A stretch of 64,000 nucleotides of DNA. Origin: Bacillus alkalisoli (GTDB lineage: Bacteria > Bacillota > Bacilli > Bacillales > Bacillaceae_I). Below the pieces are notes generated by a model. The model did no database searches. It was not told where the DNA came from and saw only the letters and a list, made by a program, of their open reading frames with translations. The stretch's first letter is position 1. Each line of letters starts with the position of its first letter. The position numbers were made by a program, and so were the translations under genes. Shown here piece after piece: positions 1 through 7,723 of the stretch. The DNA is taken from assembly GCF_002797415.1 (NCBI RefSeq), contig NZ_KZ454944.1, forward strand, positions 767,745-831,744. Reading direction: 5' to 3'.

Positions 1-267
1 AACGACTGGCTCATTTCCTTTAATTAAAAAGCCCATCGACATAATTTTTACGCCTTCTGCTTCTACTGGAATGATCTTTCCATTAAACGTTTTTGGTTTA
101 GCTGTAATCGAGAACATTTTTGGAATGCTGAATCCGTATATATCTAAATCTACTAAAGCAACATTCTTTCCTAAGCGAGCTAAGCTGACAGCTAGGTTTG
201 CAGAAATAGTTGATTTTCCTACTCCTCCTTTTCCACTAGCGATAGCAATGACATGTTTTGTATTCAT
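1..267 (-). CDS. Mrp/ApbC-family P-loop ATPase (N-terminal part)
   Basis: The gene runs off the left edge, leaving 89 N-terminal residues. Residues 10-18 hold the deviant Walker [10 protein letters not shown] that marks Mrp/NBP35/ApbC and MinD-type ATPases, followed by VDLDIYGFS. The family carries or inserts Fe-S clusters. The protein starts directly at the P-loop, so it lacks the N-terminal MIP18-like domain of longer Mrp proteins. ATG 267 follows a good GAGAGGAAG ribosome site. The promoter is Fnr-type, shared in style with the divergent molybdoenzyme operon, so a role in maturing that enzyme is a reasonable inference. The CxxC motif expected further on lies outside the window. Confidence 0.85.
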   Translation of the reverse strand, partial: MNTKHVIAIASGKGGVGKSTISANLAVSLARLGKNVALVDLDIYGFSIPKMFSITAKPKTFNGKIIPVEAEGVKIMSMGFLIKGNEPVV

Positions 268-301
268 CTAATCTTCCTCTCTTTTATAAAGCTGTTCCTT
301 A

Positions 302-352
302 TACGTAAATTGTAGAAGATTACATGGGTTCGTTTATGTGACATTCCTCACA
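302..352 (-). promoter_or_regulatory. Fnr-dependent promoter of the Mrp-like gene
   Basis: A perfect Fnr palindrome TGTGA-CATTCC-TCACA lies at 337-352. On the minus strand a -10 box TACAAT lies at 309-314. The predicted start near 302 places the Fnr box about 42 bp upstream, the class II activator position known for Bacillus Fnr. Confidence 0.75.
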
Positions 353-432
353 AAATCAAAAACAAAGTTAACCTCGTCACGAAGTTGTCAATTCTAAAGG
401 ATTTATGGGTACTTGTTTTTCTTTACTAAATT

Positions 433-588
433 GTCCGCTGATTTCCGCTGCAGGCACAAGACTCTCCGGGGGAGGGAAAAAGGAAGGTTATTTTCACTAT
501 CGTGAAAAAACCTACTCCTCGACTTCGCCTGTGGGGTCTCGCACTTCCCTCTATGTCCCGCAGGAGTCAAGTGCCTTCAGCTCCAATC
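433..588 (-). repeat. GC-rich inverted-repeat element, copy 1 (variant with degenerate arms)
   Basis: Read on the minus strand it has the family core: GACTCCTGCGGGA, then GAGACCCC-CAGGCG and a GAGGAGTAGG segment. It carries the alternative internal hairpin GGTTTTTTCAC...GTGAAAATAACC also found in copies 3 and 6. The outer arms are short or lost. No believable gene is present here. The stretch 600-700 is AT-rich and featureless. Confidence 0.75.
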
Positions 589-701
589 TTCTCTATGTTT
601 TAAATAAAAATAATTAAGTTAATTATCTTTGAAAATTTTGTTTATTTAATTTGGGATGTCTTTATTTTTTTGAAAAATAACAATTTGATTTTAAGAGTAT
701 A

Positions 702-833
702 TTGTTGATGTTCACTACAGGTACGAGACTCCTGCGGGAAAAGCGTGTTAAGTGAGACCCCGCAAGAGCGGAGCGATGAGGAGGCTCACGAGACCGCCCG
801 CGGAAAGCGAGTGCCTGTAGTGAACATCAACAA
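702..833 (+). repeat. GC-rich inverted-repeat element, copy 2
   Basis: Perfect 20-bp outer arms (702-721 and 814-833) enclose the family core with GACTCCTGCGGGA, GAGACCCCGCA, GAGGAGGCTC and CCCGCGGAAAGCGAG. The RNA would fold into a long cruciform-like stem. It sits between the divergent Fnr promoters, just upstream of the molybdoenzyme promoter. Confidence 0.9.
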
Positions 834-885
834 CTTAGAAACCTAGAGGGCTAATAAGCAACGACATAAAACTGTCATATTTAGT

Positions 886-935
886 TGTGACCTATATCAC
901 AGTCAGGATATTTTCATAAGGCTAGAATGAAGTTA
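886..935 (+). promoter_or_regulatory. Fnr-dependent promoter of the molybdoenzyme operon
   Basis: A perfect Fnr box TGTGA-CCTATA-TCACA lies at 886-901 (centre 893.5). A -10 box TAGAAT lies at 923-928 and there is no good -35. The predicted start near 935 puts the box at -41.5, the classic class II position. Anaerobic induction is therefore predicted for all five downstream genes. Confidence 0.85.
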
Positions 936-970
936 CATAAAGCGGAGGTAGTGGCCTTCAGTTTAAGGGA

Positions 971-2137
971 GTGAAAAAAGTGGAGTTCCAAAGATCCTTT
1001 TATTCAAAAACAAGCATGTATGCATTCTTCGTATCATTGTTTCTATTATTTACGACATGGTTTAGTACAGATAGTTTCCTTCACTTCGATGTTGTTCTAT
1101 TAGGTTATTTTCTATCATCTATTATATTTGCCATTGGAATAACCGTAAGAATGTGCTCATGGCTCATTCGTCCAGCAACACATCAAGTGATTAAGAGAAG
1201 TTTCAAAAACTTAAAAACAAGAGAAAGAAAGCAAAGAAATATACGATCTATTTTAAAAACAGCATTTGATAACATCATTCTTCAAAAATTTATTTTCAAA
1301 CGAGGCATATGGAGAGGGGTTCAACATTTTTTAATCGCATGGGGATGTATTGGTTCTTTTGCCATAACATTTGGACTAACATTCGGTTGGCTGCGATTCG
1401 ATTTAGTAGACCCAACAACCTATCAAGTAATCATGTTCAACATCCCGACAATGAAAATGGCTGCAAGTGGTGTTATTGCAGAATTAATCTACAACGGATT
1501 AAACATTACAGCACTTATGGTACTAGCTGGTGTGTCCATGGCGCTTTACCGCCGCATTAAAGAACAAGATGTAAAAGTAACACAACGTGTCGAATTCGAC
1601 TTATTTCCGTTATACCTTTTACTAGCTGTAACAGTGAGCGGATTAGTCTTAACTTTATCTTATAAATTTATGGGTGGGTTTTTACACCACTACCTAACGT
1701 TAATACACCAAGTAACAGTTGTTTTATTGCTCGTTTACTTCCCATTCGGAAAACTGTTCCACTTCCCAATCCGCCCGCTTGCAACAGCAGTACCGCTGAA
1801 CTATCAAGAGGAAGTTCAAGTTGACACGAGAGCATGTGCGAGATGTGGAACAACGTATAGTAGTGACGATCAAATTTCTGACGTAAAAGAAATACTAGGT
1901 GCTCAAGACTTTGATTTGAAACTAGCAGATGGAACATATTTAGCAGATTATTGTCCGGCATGTCGCCGTCGCATAAGAGTAATGAAGCAATTAAATATGG
2001 ATGCACCGAATGGTGATCCGTATAGCCCAGTTCAAACAAACAATGGAATTCATTTATCAGGCTTTGGAAAAAAACGTTCCGAAGATTTTTATAACTTACC
2101 GAAAAACGATGAGAAGAATGATGGGAGGAGCTTATAA
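971..2137 (+). CDS. NarI/DsrM-like membrane cytochrome b subunit with C-terminal double-CxxC domain
   Basis: This is the first gene of the Fnr-controlled operon. It encodes 388 residues from GTG 971, after an AGGGA ribosome site. About six hydrophobic segments span residues 15-270. Histidines in and near the helices (VQHFLIAWG near 118; FLHHYLTLIHQ near 240) resemble the haem ligands of NarI, HdrE and DsrM quinol-oxidising subunits. Residues 285-340 form a soluble tail with CARC and CPAC pairs, which looks like a zinc ribbon or rubredoxin-like fold and is not part of ordinary NarI. The likely job is to pass electrons from menaquinol to the Fe-S and molybdenum subunits. Assignment rests on pattern, so the exact family is uncertain. 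Confidence 0.7.
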   Translation: MKKVEFQRSFYSKTSMYAFFVSLFLLFTTWFSTDSFLHFDVVLLGYFLSSIIFAIGITVRMCSWLIRPATHQVIKRSFKNLKTRERKQRNIRSILKTAFDNIILQKFIFKRGIWRGVQHFLIAWGCIGSFAITFGLTFGWLRFDLVDPTTYQVIMFNIPTMKMAASGVIAELIYNGLNITALMVLAGVSMALYRRIKEQDVKVTQRVEFDLFPLYLLLAVTVSGLVLTLSYKFMGGFLHHYLTLIHQVTVVLLLVYFPFGKLFHFPIRPLATAVPLNYQEEVQVDTRACARCGTTYSSDDQISDVKEILGAQDFDLKLADGTYLADYCPACRRRIRVMKQLNMDAPNGDPYSPVQTNNGIHLSGFGKKRSEDFYNLPKNDEKNDGRSL

Positions 2138-4260
2138 TGAGTGAGTTTTTAGTAAAAGAAGGCGTCAAAAACTTAATCAAACCAGGGGAGAAATTAATTA
2201 CAACCCATTGCTGTTATTGTGGAATGCAATGTGGAATGCATATACGTGTAAACGAGAAATCTGGAAAAGTAGTTGGAGTAGAACCACGTTATGACTGGCC
2301 TGTAACGTTGGGGAAAATGTGTCCAAAAGGTGTAACGGCTTATCAAACAATTGATCATGAAGAGCGAATTACAACACCATTAATTAAGAAAAATGGCCAA
2401 TTTGTAAAAGCAACGTGGAAAGAAGCGTTAGATTTAATAGAAACAAACTATAAAAAACTACAAAGAGAATATGGAAAAGATTCACTTTCTGTGTTCGGTG
2501 GCGTTTCGATGACAAATGAGAAATGTTACTTAGTTGGTAAGTATGCAAGAGCAGTACTTGGAACACGCTACATTGATTATAACGGACGTTTCTGTATGAG
2601 CTCTGCTGCTGGTGGGTTTATGAAAACATTCGGTATCGACCGAGGATCAACATTACCATGGCCTGAATTAGAACATTCCGATTGCTTCTTTATGGCTGGT
2701 ACAAATACGGCAGAATGTCATCCAACGAGCATTCAATGGTTATGGAAAGCAAAAGACAAAGGTGCAAAACTAATTGTTGTCGATCCTCGTGAAGTACCAA
2801 CCGCTCGTGTAGCTGACGTTCATTTAGACCTAAAGCCAGGCACAGATTCAGCTTTAGCAAATGGAATGATGCATCTATTAATCGAACACGGTTATGTGGA
2901 TGAGAAATATGTTGCGGAGCGTTGCAATAACTATGAAGAATTAAAAGAATCAGTTAGAAAATACACACCTAAATACACATCCGAAATTACTGGAGTAGAC
3001 GAAGAAAAAATCATCAAGGCTGCACACATTTACGGTCAATCACCAAGGTCAGTTGTTATGTTTGCACGTGGTGTAGAGCAACAAACAAAAGGTGTTGATA
3101 ACGTATCACTATATAGTTCTATGGCTTTATTACGTGGGCAGATTGGTAAGTTCGCTTCTGGAGTGGCAACTTTTACTGGTCAAGGAAACGGTCAAGGTGG
3201 CCGTGAACATGGACAAAAAGCAGATGCTCTGCCAGGATACAGAAAGATTGCCGATCCTGAAGCAGTAAAATATATCTCAAGTGTCTGGGGAATCAAACCA
3301 GAAGAAATGCCAAAAGCAGGTGTTTCTGCTTTTGAAATGTTTGACGAAATTCATAGTGGAAAAATCCGCTCTATGCATGTTATTTGCAGTAACCCTGCAG
3401 TGTCTGCACCAAAAAACGAGTACGTTTGGGATGCTTTCAAAAAGTTAGATTTTATGGTTGTTAGTGATTTCTTCTTATCTGAAACAGCTGAATTTGCTGA
3501 TGTTGTGTTACCAGCTACTTCATGGGCGGAAGATGAAGGAACGACAACGAACTTAGAAGGCCGTGTTATTCGCATTCGTAAAGTGGTGGATCCAATCGGC
3601 GAGTCGAAGCCTGACTGGGAAATTTTAAAAATGATTGCAGAACGTATGGATAAAGGTCACCTATTCCCTTACAACAACCCTCGTGAAATCTTTGAAGAGT
3701 TCCGAGTAGCGACAAAAGGCGGAAAAGCAGATTATTACGGAATTACTTGGGAGCGTATTGATAAAGAGGATGGTGTATTTTGGCCATGTCCTTCCGAAGA
3801 CCATCCAGGTACTCCAACGATGTTTAAAGAGAAGTTCGGTACACCAGATGGAAAAGCGAACTTAGCTGTAGTGAAGTGGCAAGAACCAGCAGAAACTCCA
3901 ACAAAAGAATTTCCACTCATTTTAACAACTGGTCGTGTTGTATTCCATTATTTATCTGGTAGCCAAACTCGCCGTGTAGATTTCTTAATGGAACAATGTC
4001 CAACGCCTTACGTAGAAATGCATCCAGAATTAGCAAGCCAATACAACATGTCTAACGGTGAAAAAATTAGATTAACAACAAAACGTTCCACAATGGTATT
4101 GGATGTCCGTTTAACAAAAGCGATTCGAAAAGACACGTTATTTGTACCATATCACTGGGGTAAAGAGTTATCTATTAATCAGTTAACAAACCCAGCGCTA
4201 GATCCAACGTCTAGAATGCCAGAATTTAAAGTGTGTTCCGTTAAAATAGAAAAATTGTAA
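2137..4260 (+). CDS. Mo-bisMGD oxidoreductase, NasC/NarB/NapA-like catalytic subunit
   Basis: The protein has 707 residues, close to assimilatory nitrate reductases (about 710). The N-terminus carries a [4Fe-4S] motif starting CCYCGMQC and ending with the Cys of KMCPKG. The predicted molybdenum ligand is the Cys in RFCMSSAA near residue 153; NarB, NasC and NapA have the same pattern, whereas formate dehydrogenases have Sec/Cys-His-Gly. A C-terminal molydopterin-binding domain follows residue 590. There is no Tat signal, so it should be cytoplasmic. The start overlaps the previous stop (TAATG), implying coupling. Nitrate is the best guess for substrate, but another oxyanion or N-oxide cannot be excluded from sequence. 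Confidence 0.8.
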   Translation: MSEFLVKEGVKNLIKPGEKLITTHCCYCGMQCGMHIRVNEKSGKVVGVEPRYDWPVTLGKMCPKGVTAYQTIDHEERITTPLIKKNGQFVKATWKEALDLIETNYKKLQREYGKDSLSVFGGVSMTNEKCYLVGKYARAVLGTRYIDYNGRFCMSSAAGGFMKTFGIDRGSTLPWPELEHSDCFFMAGTNTAECHPTSIQWLWKAKDKGAKLIVVDPREVPTARVADVHLDLKPGTDSALANGMMHLLIEHGYVDEKYVAERCNNYEELKESVRKYTPKYTSEITGVDEEKIIKAAHIYGQSPRSVVMFARGVEQQTKGVDNVSLYSSMALLRGQIGKFASGVATFTGQGNGQGGREHGQKADALPGYRKIADPEAVKYISSVWGIKPEEMPKAGVSAFEMFDEIHSGKIRSMHVICSNPAVSAPKNEYVWDAFKKLDFMVVSDFFLSETAEFADVVLPATSWAEDEGTTTNLEGRVIRIRKVVDPIGESKPDWEILKMIAERMDKGHLFPYNNPREIFEEFRVATKGGKADYYGITWERIDKEDGVFWPCPSEDHPGTPTMFKEKFGTPDGKANLAVVKWQEPAETPTKEFPLILTTGRVVFHYLSGSQTRRVDFLMEQCPTPYVEMHPELASQYNMSNGEKIRLTTKRSTMVLDVRLTKAIRKDTLFVPYHWGKELSINQLTNPALDPTSRMPEFKVCSVKIEKL

Positions 4261-4278
4261 TAAAGGAGGCGAACAGTT

Positions 4279-4821
4279 TTGAATAAAATTATGTATTTAG
4301 AGTTTGAACGCTGTATCGGTTGTAGGGCGTGTCAAGCTGCATGTCGCGAATGTGGAGATCACGGTGGAAAAGAACGTAACTATGTAGAGTACGTTGATTT
4401 TATGGAAAGCCGACAAACATACCCGATGCTTTGTATGCAATGTAAAGAGCCAGCATGTGCACGTGTTTGTCCAGCGAATGCGATTCAAATCACAGAAGAA
4501 GGCGTTGTTCTTTCTGCCATGGAAGAAAAATGTATCGGTTGCCGTAACTGTACGTTCGGCTGTCCATTCGGGATTCCGAAGTTCGATTTTGAAGAAAATA
4601 AAATGTACAAATGTGATATGTGTTACGACAGAACGAAATATGATATCGCACCAATGTGTGCATCTGTTTGTCCTTCTGATGCAATTCGCTTCATTGATTT
4701 TGACGAAATGCAAGCATTACGAAGAAAACGTACACAAATGAATTTAGTAGAAGGTAAGAAACCAAAAGAAGGAAACAAATGGGATTACGTACCTGAATTC
4801 TTTGGTGTTTATACAGATTAA
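4279..4821 (+). CDS. 4Fe-4S dicluster ferredoxin-type electron transfer subunit
   Basis: The protein has 180 residues from TTG 4279, set by an AAAGGAGG ribosome site 9 bp upstream; the next ATG lies too far in. Four cysteine clusters are visible: CIGCRACQAAC, CMQCKEPACARVC, CIGCRNCTFGC and CDMC...CASVC. This is the NrfC/NarH/DmsB-type arrangement binding four [4Fe-4S] centres. It lacks a Tat signal and so sits in the cytoplasm with the catalytic subunit, relaying electrons from the membrane subunit. Its place between the molybdoenzyme and the Rieske gene argues for one complex. Confidence 0.85.
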   Translation: MNKIMYLEFERCIGCRACQAACRECGDHGGKERNYVEYVDFMESRQTYPMLCMQCKEPACARVCPANAIQITEEGVVLSAMEEKCIGCRNCTFGCPFGIPKFDFEENKMYKCDMCYDRTKYDIAPMCASVCPSDAIRFIDFDEMQALRRKRTQMNLVEGKKPKEGNKWDYVPEFFGVYTD

Positions 4822-4847
4822 TATGATTAAAGAAAGGAGTGTTTCAC

Positions 4848-5366
4848 ATGCCAAACAGAAATACGAGCAATGAAAAAGATGACATGATCAACTTAGTCGA
4901 TAATTTAAATCGTCAAGATGACTTAAAATATAACCGCAGATCCTTCTTGAAATCTGCGGTAGGAGCTTCTGTTACATTAGGATTAGCGACAATACCTTTT
5001 TCAATAAAAGCAATGATGGATGACGGTACGGAAACAATTCATAAGGTCGAAATCATTGACCTAGAAGACTTGCCAAAAGGTCAATCAGTAAACTTTAACT
5101 ATCCATCAGACCATGAACCAGCTATTTTAGTTCATACCGTAAACGGCAAACTAAAAGCTTACAATAATAAATGTACCCATTTACAATGCCCGGTTTTTTA
5201 TGAGAAAGAAGAAGATATTTTATTATGCCCTTGTCATAAAGGTTACTTTAGTGTCGACAATGGTCATCCTGTTGCTGGACCTCCACAAAGAGAATTGCCA
5301 TTAATTGAACTTGAAGTGGTGAACGGAACAGTCTACGCCATCGGAAGGAAGATTCGCCATGGGTAA
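4848..5366 (+). CDS. Tat-exported Rieske [2Fe-2S] protein
   Basis: The protein has 172 residues from ATG 4848; the AAGAAAGGAG ribosome site fits this start better than GTG 4839. A twin-arginine signal or anchor NRRSFLKSA is followed by a hydrophobic stretch (residues 30-57). The Rieske domain shows CTHLQC and CPCHKGYF, which supply the two Cys and two His cluster ligands and the disulfide pair. It should face the outside of the membrane. That is unusual beside a molybdoenzyme without an export signal and suggests a quinol-oxidising role analogous to bc-type complexes. The fifth gene overlaps its stop. Confidence 0.85.
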   Translation: MPNRNTSNEKDDMINLVDNLNRQDDLKYNRRSFLKSAVGASVTLGLATIPFSIKAMMDDGTETIHKVEIIDLEDLPKGQSVNFNYPSDHEPAILVHTVNGKLKAYNNKCTHLQCPVFYEKEEDILLCPCHKGYFSVDNGHPVAGPPQRELPLIELEVVNGTVYAIGRKIRHG

Positions 5367-5559
5367 AAAAGCTTGTTGGGCCATCATCTTCATCACAATG
5401 GCAGTCAACGTAGTCATGCTCCACTCCACAATTGAAGCATACTACGGAAAAGAGTATAATCACGTTTACCTATTCACCGGAATAGCCATCGTATCCGTCC
5501 TATGCGCAGTCCTTGCAGCTATTCGGTGGAAAAACCTTGAGTATAATCAAGAAAAATAA
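5359..5559 (+). CDS. Small two-helix membrane protein of the molybdoenzyme operon
   Basis: The protein has 66 residues from ATG 5359, overlapping the Rieske stop by 8 bp. Two hydrophobic segments (about residues 5-25 and 38-58) are joined by a short polar loop with tyrosines and histidines. I do not recognise the family. Tight coupling and the terminator just after it make it the last member of the operon, perhaps an anchor or assembly subunit. Confidence 0.7.
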   Translation: MGKKACWAIIFITMAVNVVMLHSTIEAYYGKEYNHVYLFTGIAIVSVLCAVLAAIRWKNLEYNQEK

Positions 5560-5571
5560 TTGTAACATTCG

Positions 5572-5612
5572 ACGACTTTCATCTTTGTATTGGTGAAGGT
5601 CGTTTTGATTTA
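5572..5612 (+). terminator. Terminator of the molybdoenzyme operon
   Basis: ACGACTTTCA pairs with GTGAAGGTCGT (one G-U) around a short loop, followed by TTTTGATTTATTT. Confidence 0.7.
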
Positions 5613-5646
5613 TTTAGAAATAGCTTAAAGGTTCTAATACATAGTT

Positions 5647-5862
5647 AGTTGATGTTCGTGACAGGCACGAGACTCCTCGAAAATCCCGCCGCATCTTCTT
5701 CGTGTGATGCATAGCTCCGGAGCATTCCTTGTCCTGCGGGAAAAGTGTGTCAAGGAAGACCCCGCAGGCGCTTGCGCCGAGGAGTAGGTTTTTTCACGAC
5801 AGTGAAAATAACCTTCCTTTTTACCACCCGCGGAAAGCGAGTGCCTGTCACGAACATCAACT
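5647..5862 (+). repeat. GC-rich inverted-repeat element, copy 3 (long variant)
   Basis: Perfect 22-bp outer arms (5647-5668 and 5841-5862) enclose the family core. Two extra parts are present: an insert after GACTCCTCG that carries its own short inverted repeat (AGGAATGCTCCGGAG region), and the GGTTTTTTCAC...GTGAAAATAACC hairpin shared with copies 1 and 6. It fills most of the gap between the operon terminator and yusI. Confidence 0.88.
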
Positions 5863-6009
5863 GTTAGAATACAAAATAAAGTATATAAGTTAAGTAATGA
5901 AAAATAAGTCGAAATAGTAAAAAATTTATAAGTTAAAATTAGGAGCAAACGAATCCTTTATGTTACAATATATGAGTAAATTTTTGTTTGTAAGGTGGTG
6001 CAAAAGGTA

Positions 6010-6366
6010 ATGTCGGTAACATTTTATTGGTATCCTAAATGTGGCACTTGTCGCAAAGCAAAAAAGTGGCTAGAGGAACATAATGTCGAAGTAAATGAAG
6101 TACATATTGTTGATCAACCACCAAGCAAAGAGCAACTGACACAACTACATGAAAAAAGTGGCCTAGAATTAAAGAAGTTTTTTAACACTAGTGGCATGAA
6201 GTATCGTGAGTTAGGATTGAAAGACAAATTGAAAACGGCTACAGAAGAAGAAATGCTAGAACTATTAGCTTCTGATGGCATGTTAATTAAGCGCCCAATT
6301 ACAACAGACGGTACAAAAGTGACAGTCGGTTTTAAAGAGGCAGAATTCGAACAAGCTTGGAAATAA
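6010..6366 (+). CDS. yusI: ArsC/Spx-family thioredoxin-fold protein YusI
   Basis: The protein has 118 residues from ATG 6010, the same length as B. subtilis YusI. The N-terminus YWYPKCGTCRKAKKW shows the ArsC/Spx fold with a CxxC pair in place of the single catalytic Cys of some arsenate reductases. The C-terminal IKRPITTDG is typical of the ArsC/Spx family. Its role is unknown: a redox or arsenate-reductase-like enzyme is possible, while transcriptional action like Spx is less likely. The upstream GTG codons at 5995 and 5998 lie in the ribosome site AAGGTGGT and were not used. It precedes gcvH, as in B. subtilis. Confidence 0.85.
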   Translation: MSVTFYWYPKCGTCRKAKKWLEEHNVEVNEVHIVDQPPSKEQLTQLHEKSGLELKKFFNTSGMKYRELGLKDKLKTATEEEMLELLASDGMLIKRPITTDGTKVTVGFKEAEFEQAWK

Positions 6367-6367
6367 A

Positions 6368-6396
6368 AAAAGCATGATACAAAAGTGCTTTTAATA
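6368..6396 (+). terminator. Weak terminator after yusI
   Basis: AAAAGCA (6368-6374) pairs with TGCTTTT (6386-6392), followed by AATAAAAA. The stem is only 7 bp, so it may only attenuate into gcvH. Confidence 0.45.
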
Positions 6397-6427
6397 AAAA
6401 CACCATTATATTTGGAGGGACTTAAAA

Positions 6428-6811
6428 ATGAATACACCAAAAGAATTACGTTATTCAGAAGAACATGAGTGGGTAAAAGAAGAAGGCGGCACAGTTCGCA
6501 TTGGTATTACAGACTTCGCACAATCTGAATTAGGTGACATCGTATTCGTTGAGCTTCCAGAAGTTGGAGACGAAATCTCTGCTGACGAGCCATTCGGAAG
6601 CGTTGAATCTGTTAAAACTGTTTCTGAGCTTTACGCACCTATTAGCGGTAAAGTTGTAGAAGTAAACGAAGATTTAAGCGATAGTCCTGAATTTGTAAAC
6701 GAATCTCCTTATGAAAAAGCATGGATGATTGTGGTAGAGCCTTCTGACAATAGCGAATTAGAAAAGCTAATGACAGCTGAGCAATACGAAGAAATGACAA
6801 AAGAAGACTAA
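6428..6811 (+). CDS. gcvH: Glycine cleavage system H protein
   Basis: The protein has 127 residues, the family length. The lipoyl domain places Lys63 in the ESVKTVSE context, the lipoylation site. H protein shuttles the aminomethyl group between the P, T and L proteins. In Bacillus it is also the obligatory acceptor from which lipoyl groups reach other enzymes, so it links functionally to lipA at 32 kb. The P, T and L genes are not in this window, so it is a stand-alone gcvH as in B. subtilis. A GGAGGG ribosome site precedes ATG 6428. Confidence 0.97.
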   Translation: MNTPKELRYSEEHEWVKEEGGTVRIGITDFAQSELGDIVFVELPEVGDEISADEPFGSVESVKTVSELYAPISGKVVEVNEDLSDSPEFVNESPYEKAWMIVVEPSDNSELEKLMTAEQYEEMTKED

Positions 6812-6880
6812 TAACAAAACGTCATAAAGGACAACCTATTTGTATGGTTCTTATAACTATAAACAGGTAGGTGGACTAAC

Positions 6881-7126
6881 ATGACATTACAAAACCAACG
6901 TTTAGACATAACAGATCGTGTAGAAGGAAAACTATGTCCAACTGGCTTTGAACTTTTTTTAGAAAAAGAACCTATTGGAAAAGTAGAATTCGCAGGTGAT
7001 GGCAATCACTTTCACTTAAAAGAAGGTTTTGAATATGAAGATACAAAGGTTTATCAACATGTCCAAGTACCTGCCAAACCTGATGAAAAGTACGTAGATT
7101 GCGATTACGAAAACGGTTGGTGTTAA
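6881..7126 (+). CDS. yusG: YusG-type protein (DUF2553)
   Basis: The protein has 81 residues and is acidic, with a C-terminal DCDYENGWC. It matches the small conserved Bacillus protein YusG in size and in position after gcvH. No catalytic motif is visible. Two cysteines at the end and one near residue 19 could bind metal or form disulfides. Function is unknown. The ribosome site AGGTAGGTGG lies just upstream of ATG 6881. Confidence 0.8.
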   Translation: MTLQNQRLDITDRVEGKLCPTGFELFLEKEPIGKVEFAGDGNHFHLKEGFEYEDTKVYQHVQVPAKPDEKYVDCDYENGWC

Positions 7127-7137
7127 CTAGTTAATTT

Positions 7138-7222
7138 ATGGGTGAATTAGTAAATTGTGTAGCCATTGGATATGCCGAATAGGCAGTACCATGCTTCCAT
7201 TTATTAATTCACCCATTTTTCA
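7138..7222 (+). terminator. Long-stem terminator or structured RNA after yusG
   Basis: An 18-bp stem (7138-7155 with 7199-7216, 17 of 18 paired) is followed by TTTTT. The loop of about 43 nt contains a second small hairpin, TGCC-GAATA-GGCA. Confidence 0.7.
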
Positions 7223-7328
7223 TTTTTCTAGAAAAATTCATAACAATACAGGGTACAATACGGATGAATAGAATATTAATAATGTAAGTAATCTATTTAG
7301 CTTTATATCCTAAAAAACAGGTGATGAG

Positions 7329-7676
7329 ATGGGGACGTTTGAGACAGAAAAGGTCATCATTGTAGAGGGAAAGTCAGATAAAAAGAAGATCGAACAAATT
7401 ATTAAAGAACCTGTAACCATTTTATGTACGAATGGAACGATTAGTATTGCAAAGCTAGACGAACTAATTGAAGAATTTTTTGATAAAGAAGTGTATGTTT
7501 TAGTCGATGCTGACCCTGCTGGAGAAAAGCTCCGAAAATTATTTAAGAGGGAATTTCCAGAAGCAGAACATATTTATATAGATCGAACGTATAAAGAGGT
7601 AGCTTGTGCACCATCTCATCATATCGCAACTGTTTTGTTAAGTGCTAACATTCATATACACGCACAATTCTTATAG
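7329..7676 (+). CDS. yusF: Small Toprim-domain protein YusF
   Basis: The protein has 115 residues and is essentially a lone Toprim fold. It shows the VEGKSD glutamate motif at 12-17 and the DADPAGEKL acidic motif near 60, the metal-binding residues of Toprim nucleases and primases. Residues near the end (CAPSHHIATVLLSA) resemble RNase M5-like proteins. It is the size of B. subtilis YusF and sits in the same order, with yusE following. Activity on nucleic acid is inferred from the fold only. Confidence 0.85.
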   Translation: MGTFETEKVIIVEGKSDKKKIEQIIKEPVTILCTNGTISIAKLDELIEEFFDKEVYVLVDADPAGEKLRKLFKREFPEAEHIYIDRTYKEVACAPSHHIATVLLSANIHIHAQFL

Positions 7677-7723
7677 GATTTATGATATTATTATCGTGAA
7701 AAGTTTGAAAAAAGGATGAGTAG

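Noticed and set aside
405-617. Open frame near the left end
   Set aside because: It lies within inverted-repeat copy 1, without ribosome site or family similarity.
5634-5948. Minus-strand frame of 104 codons
   Set aside because: It covers inverted-repeat copy 3; the translated text is the repeat.
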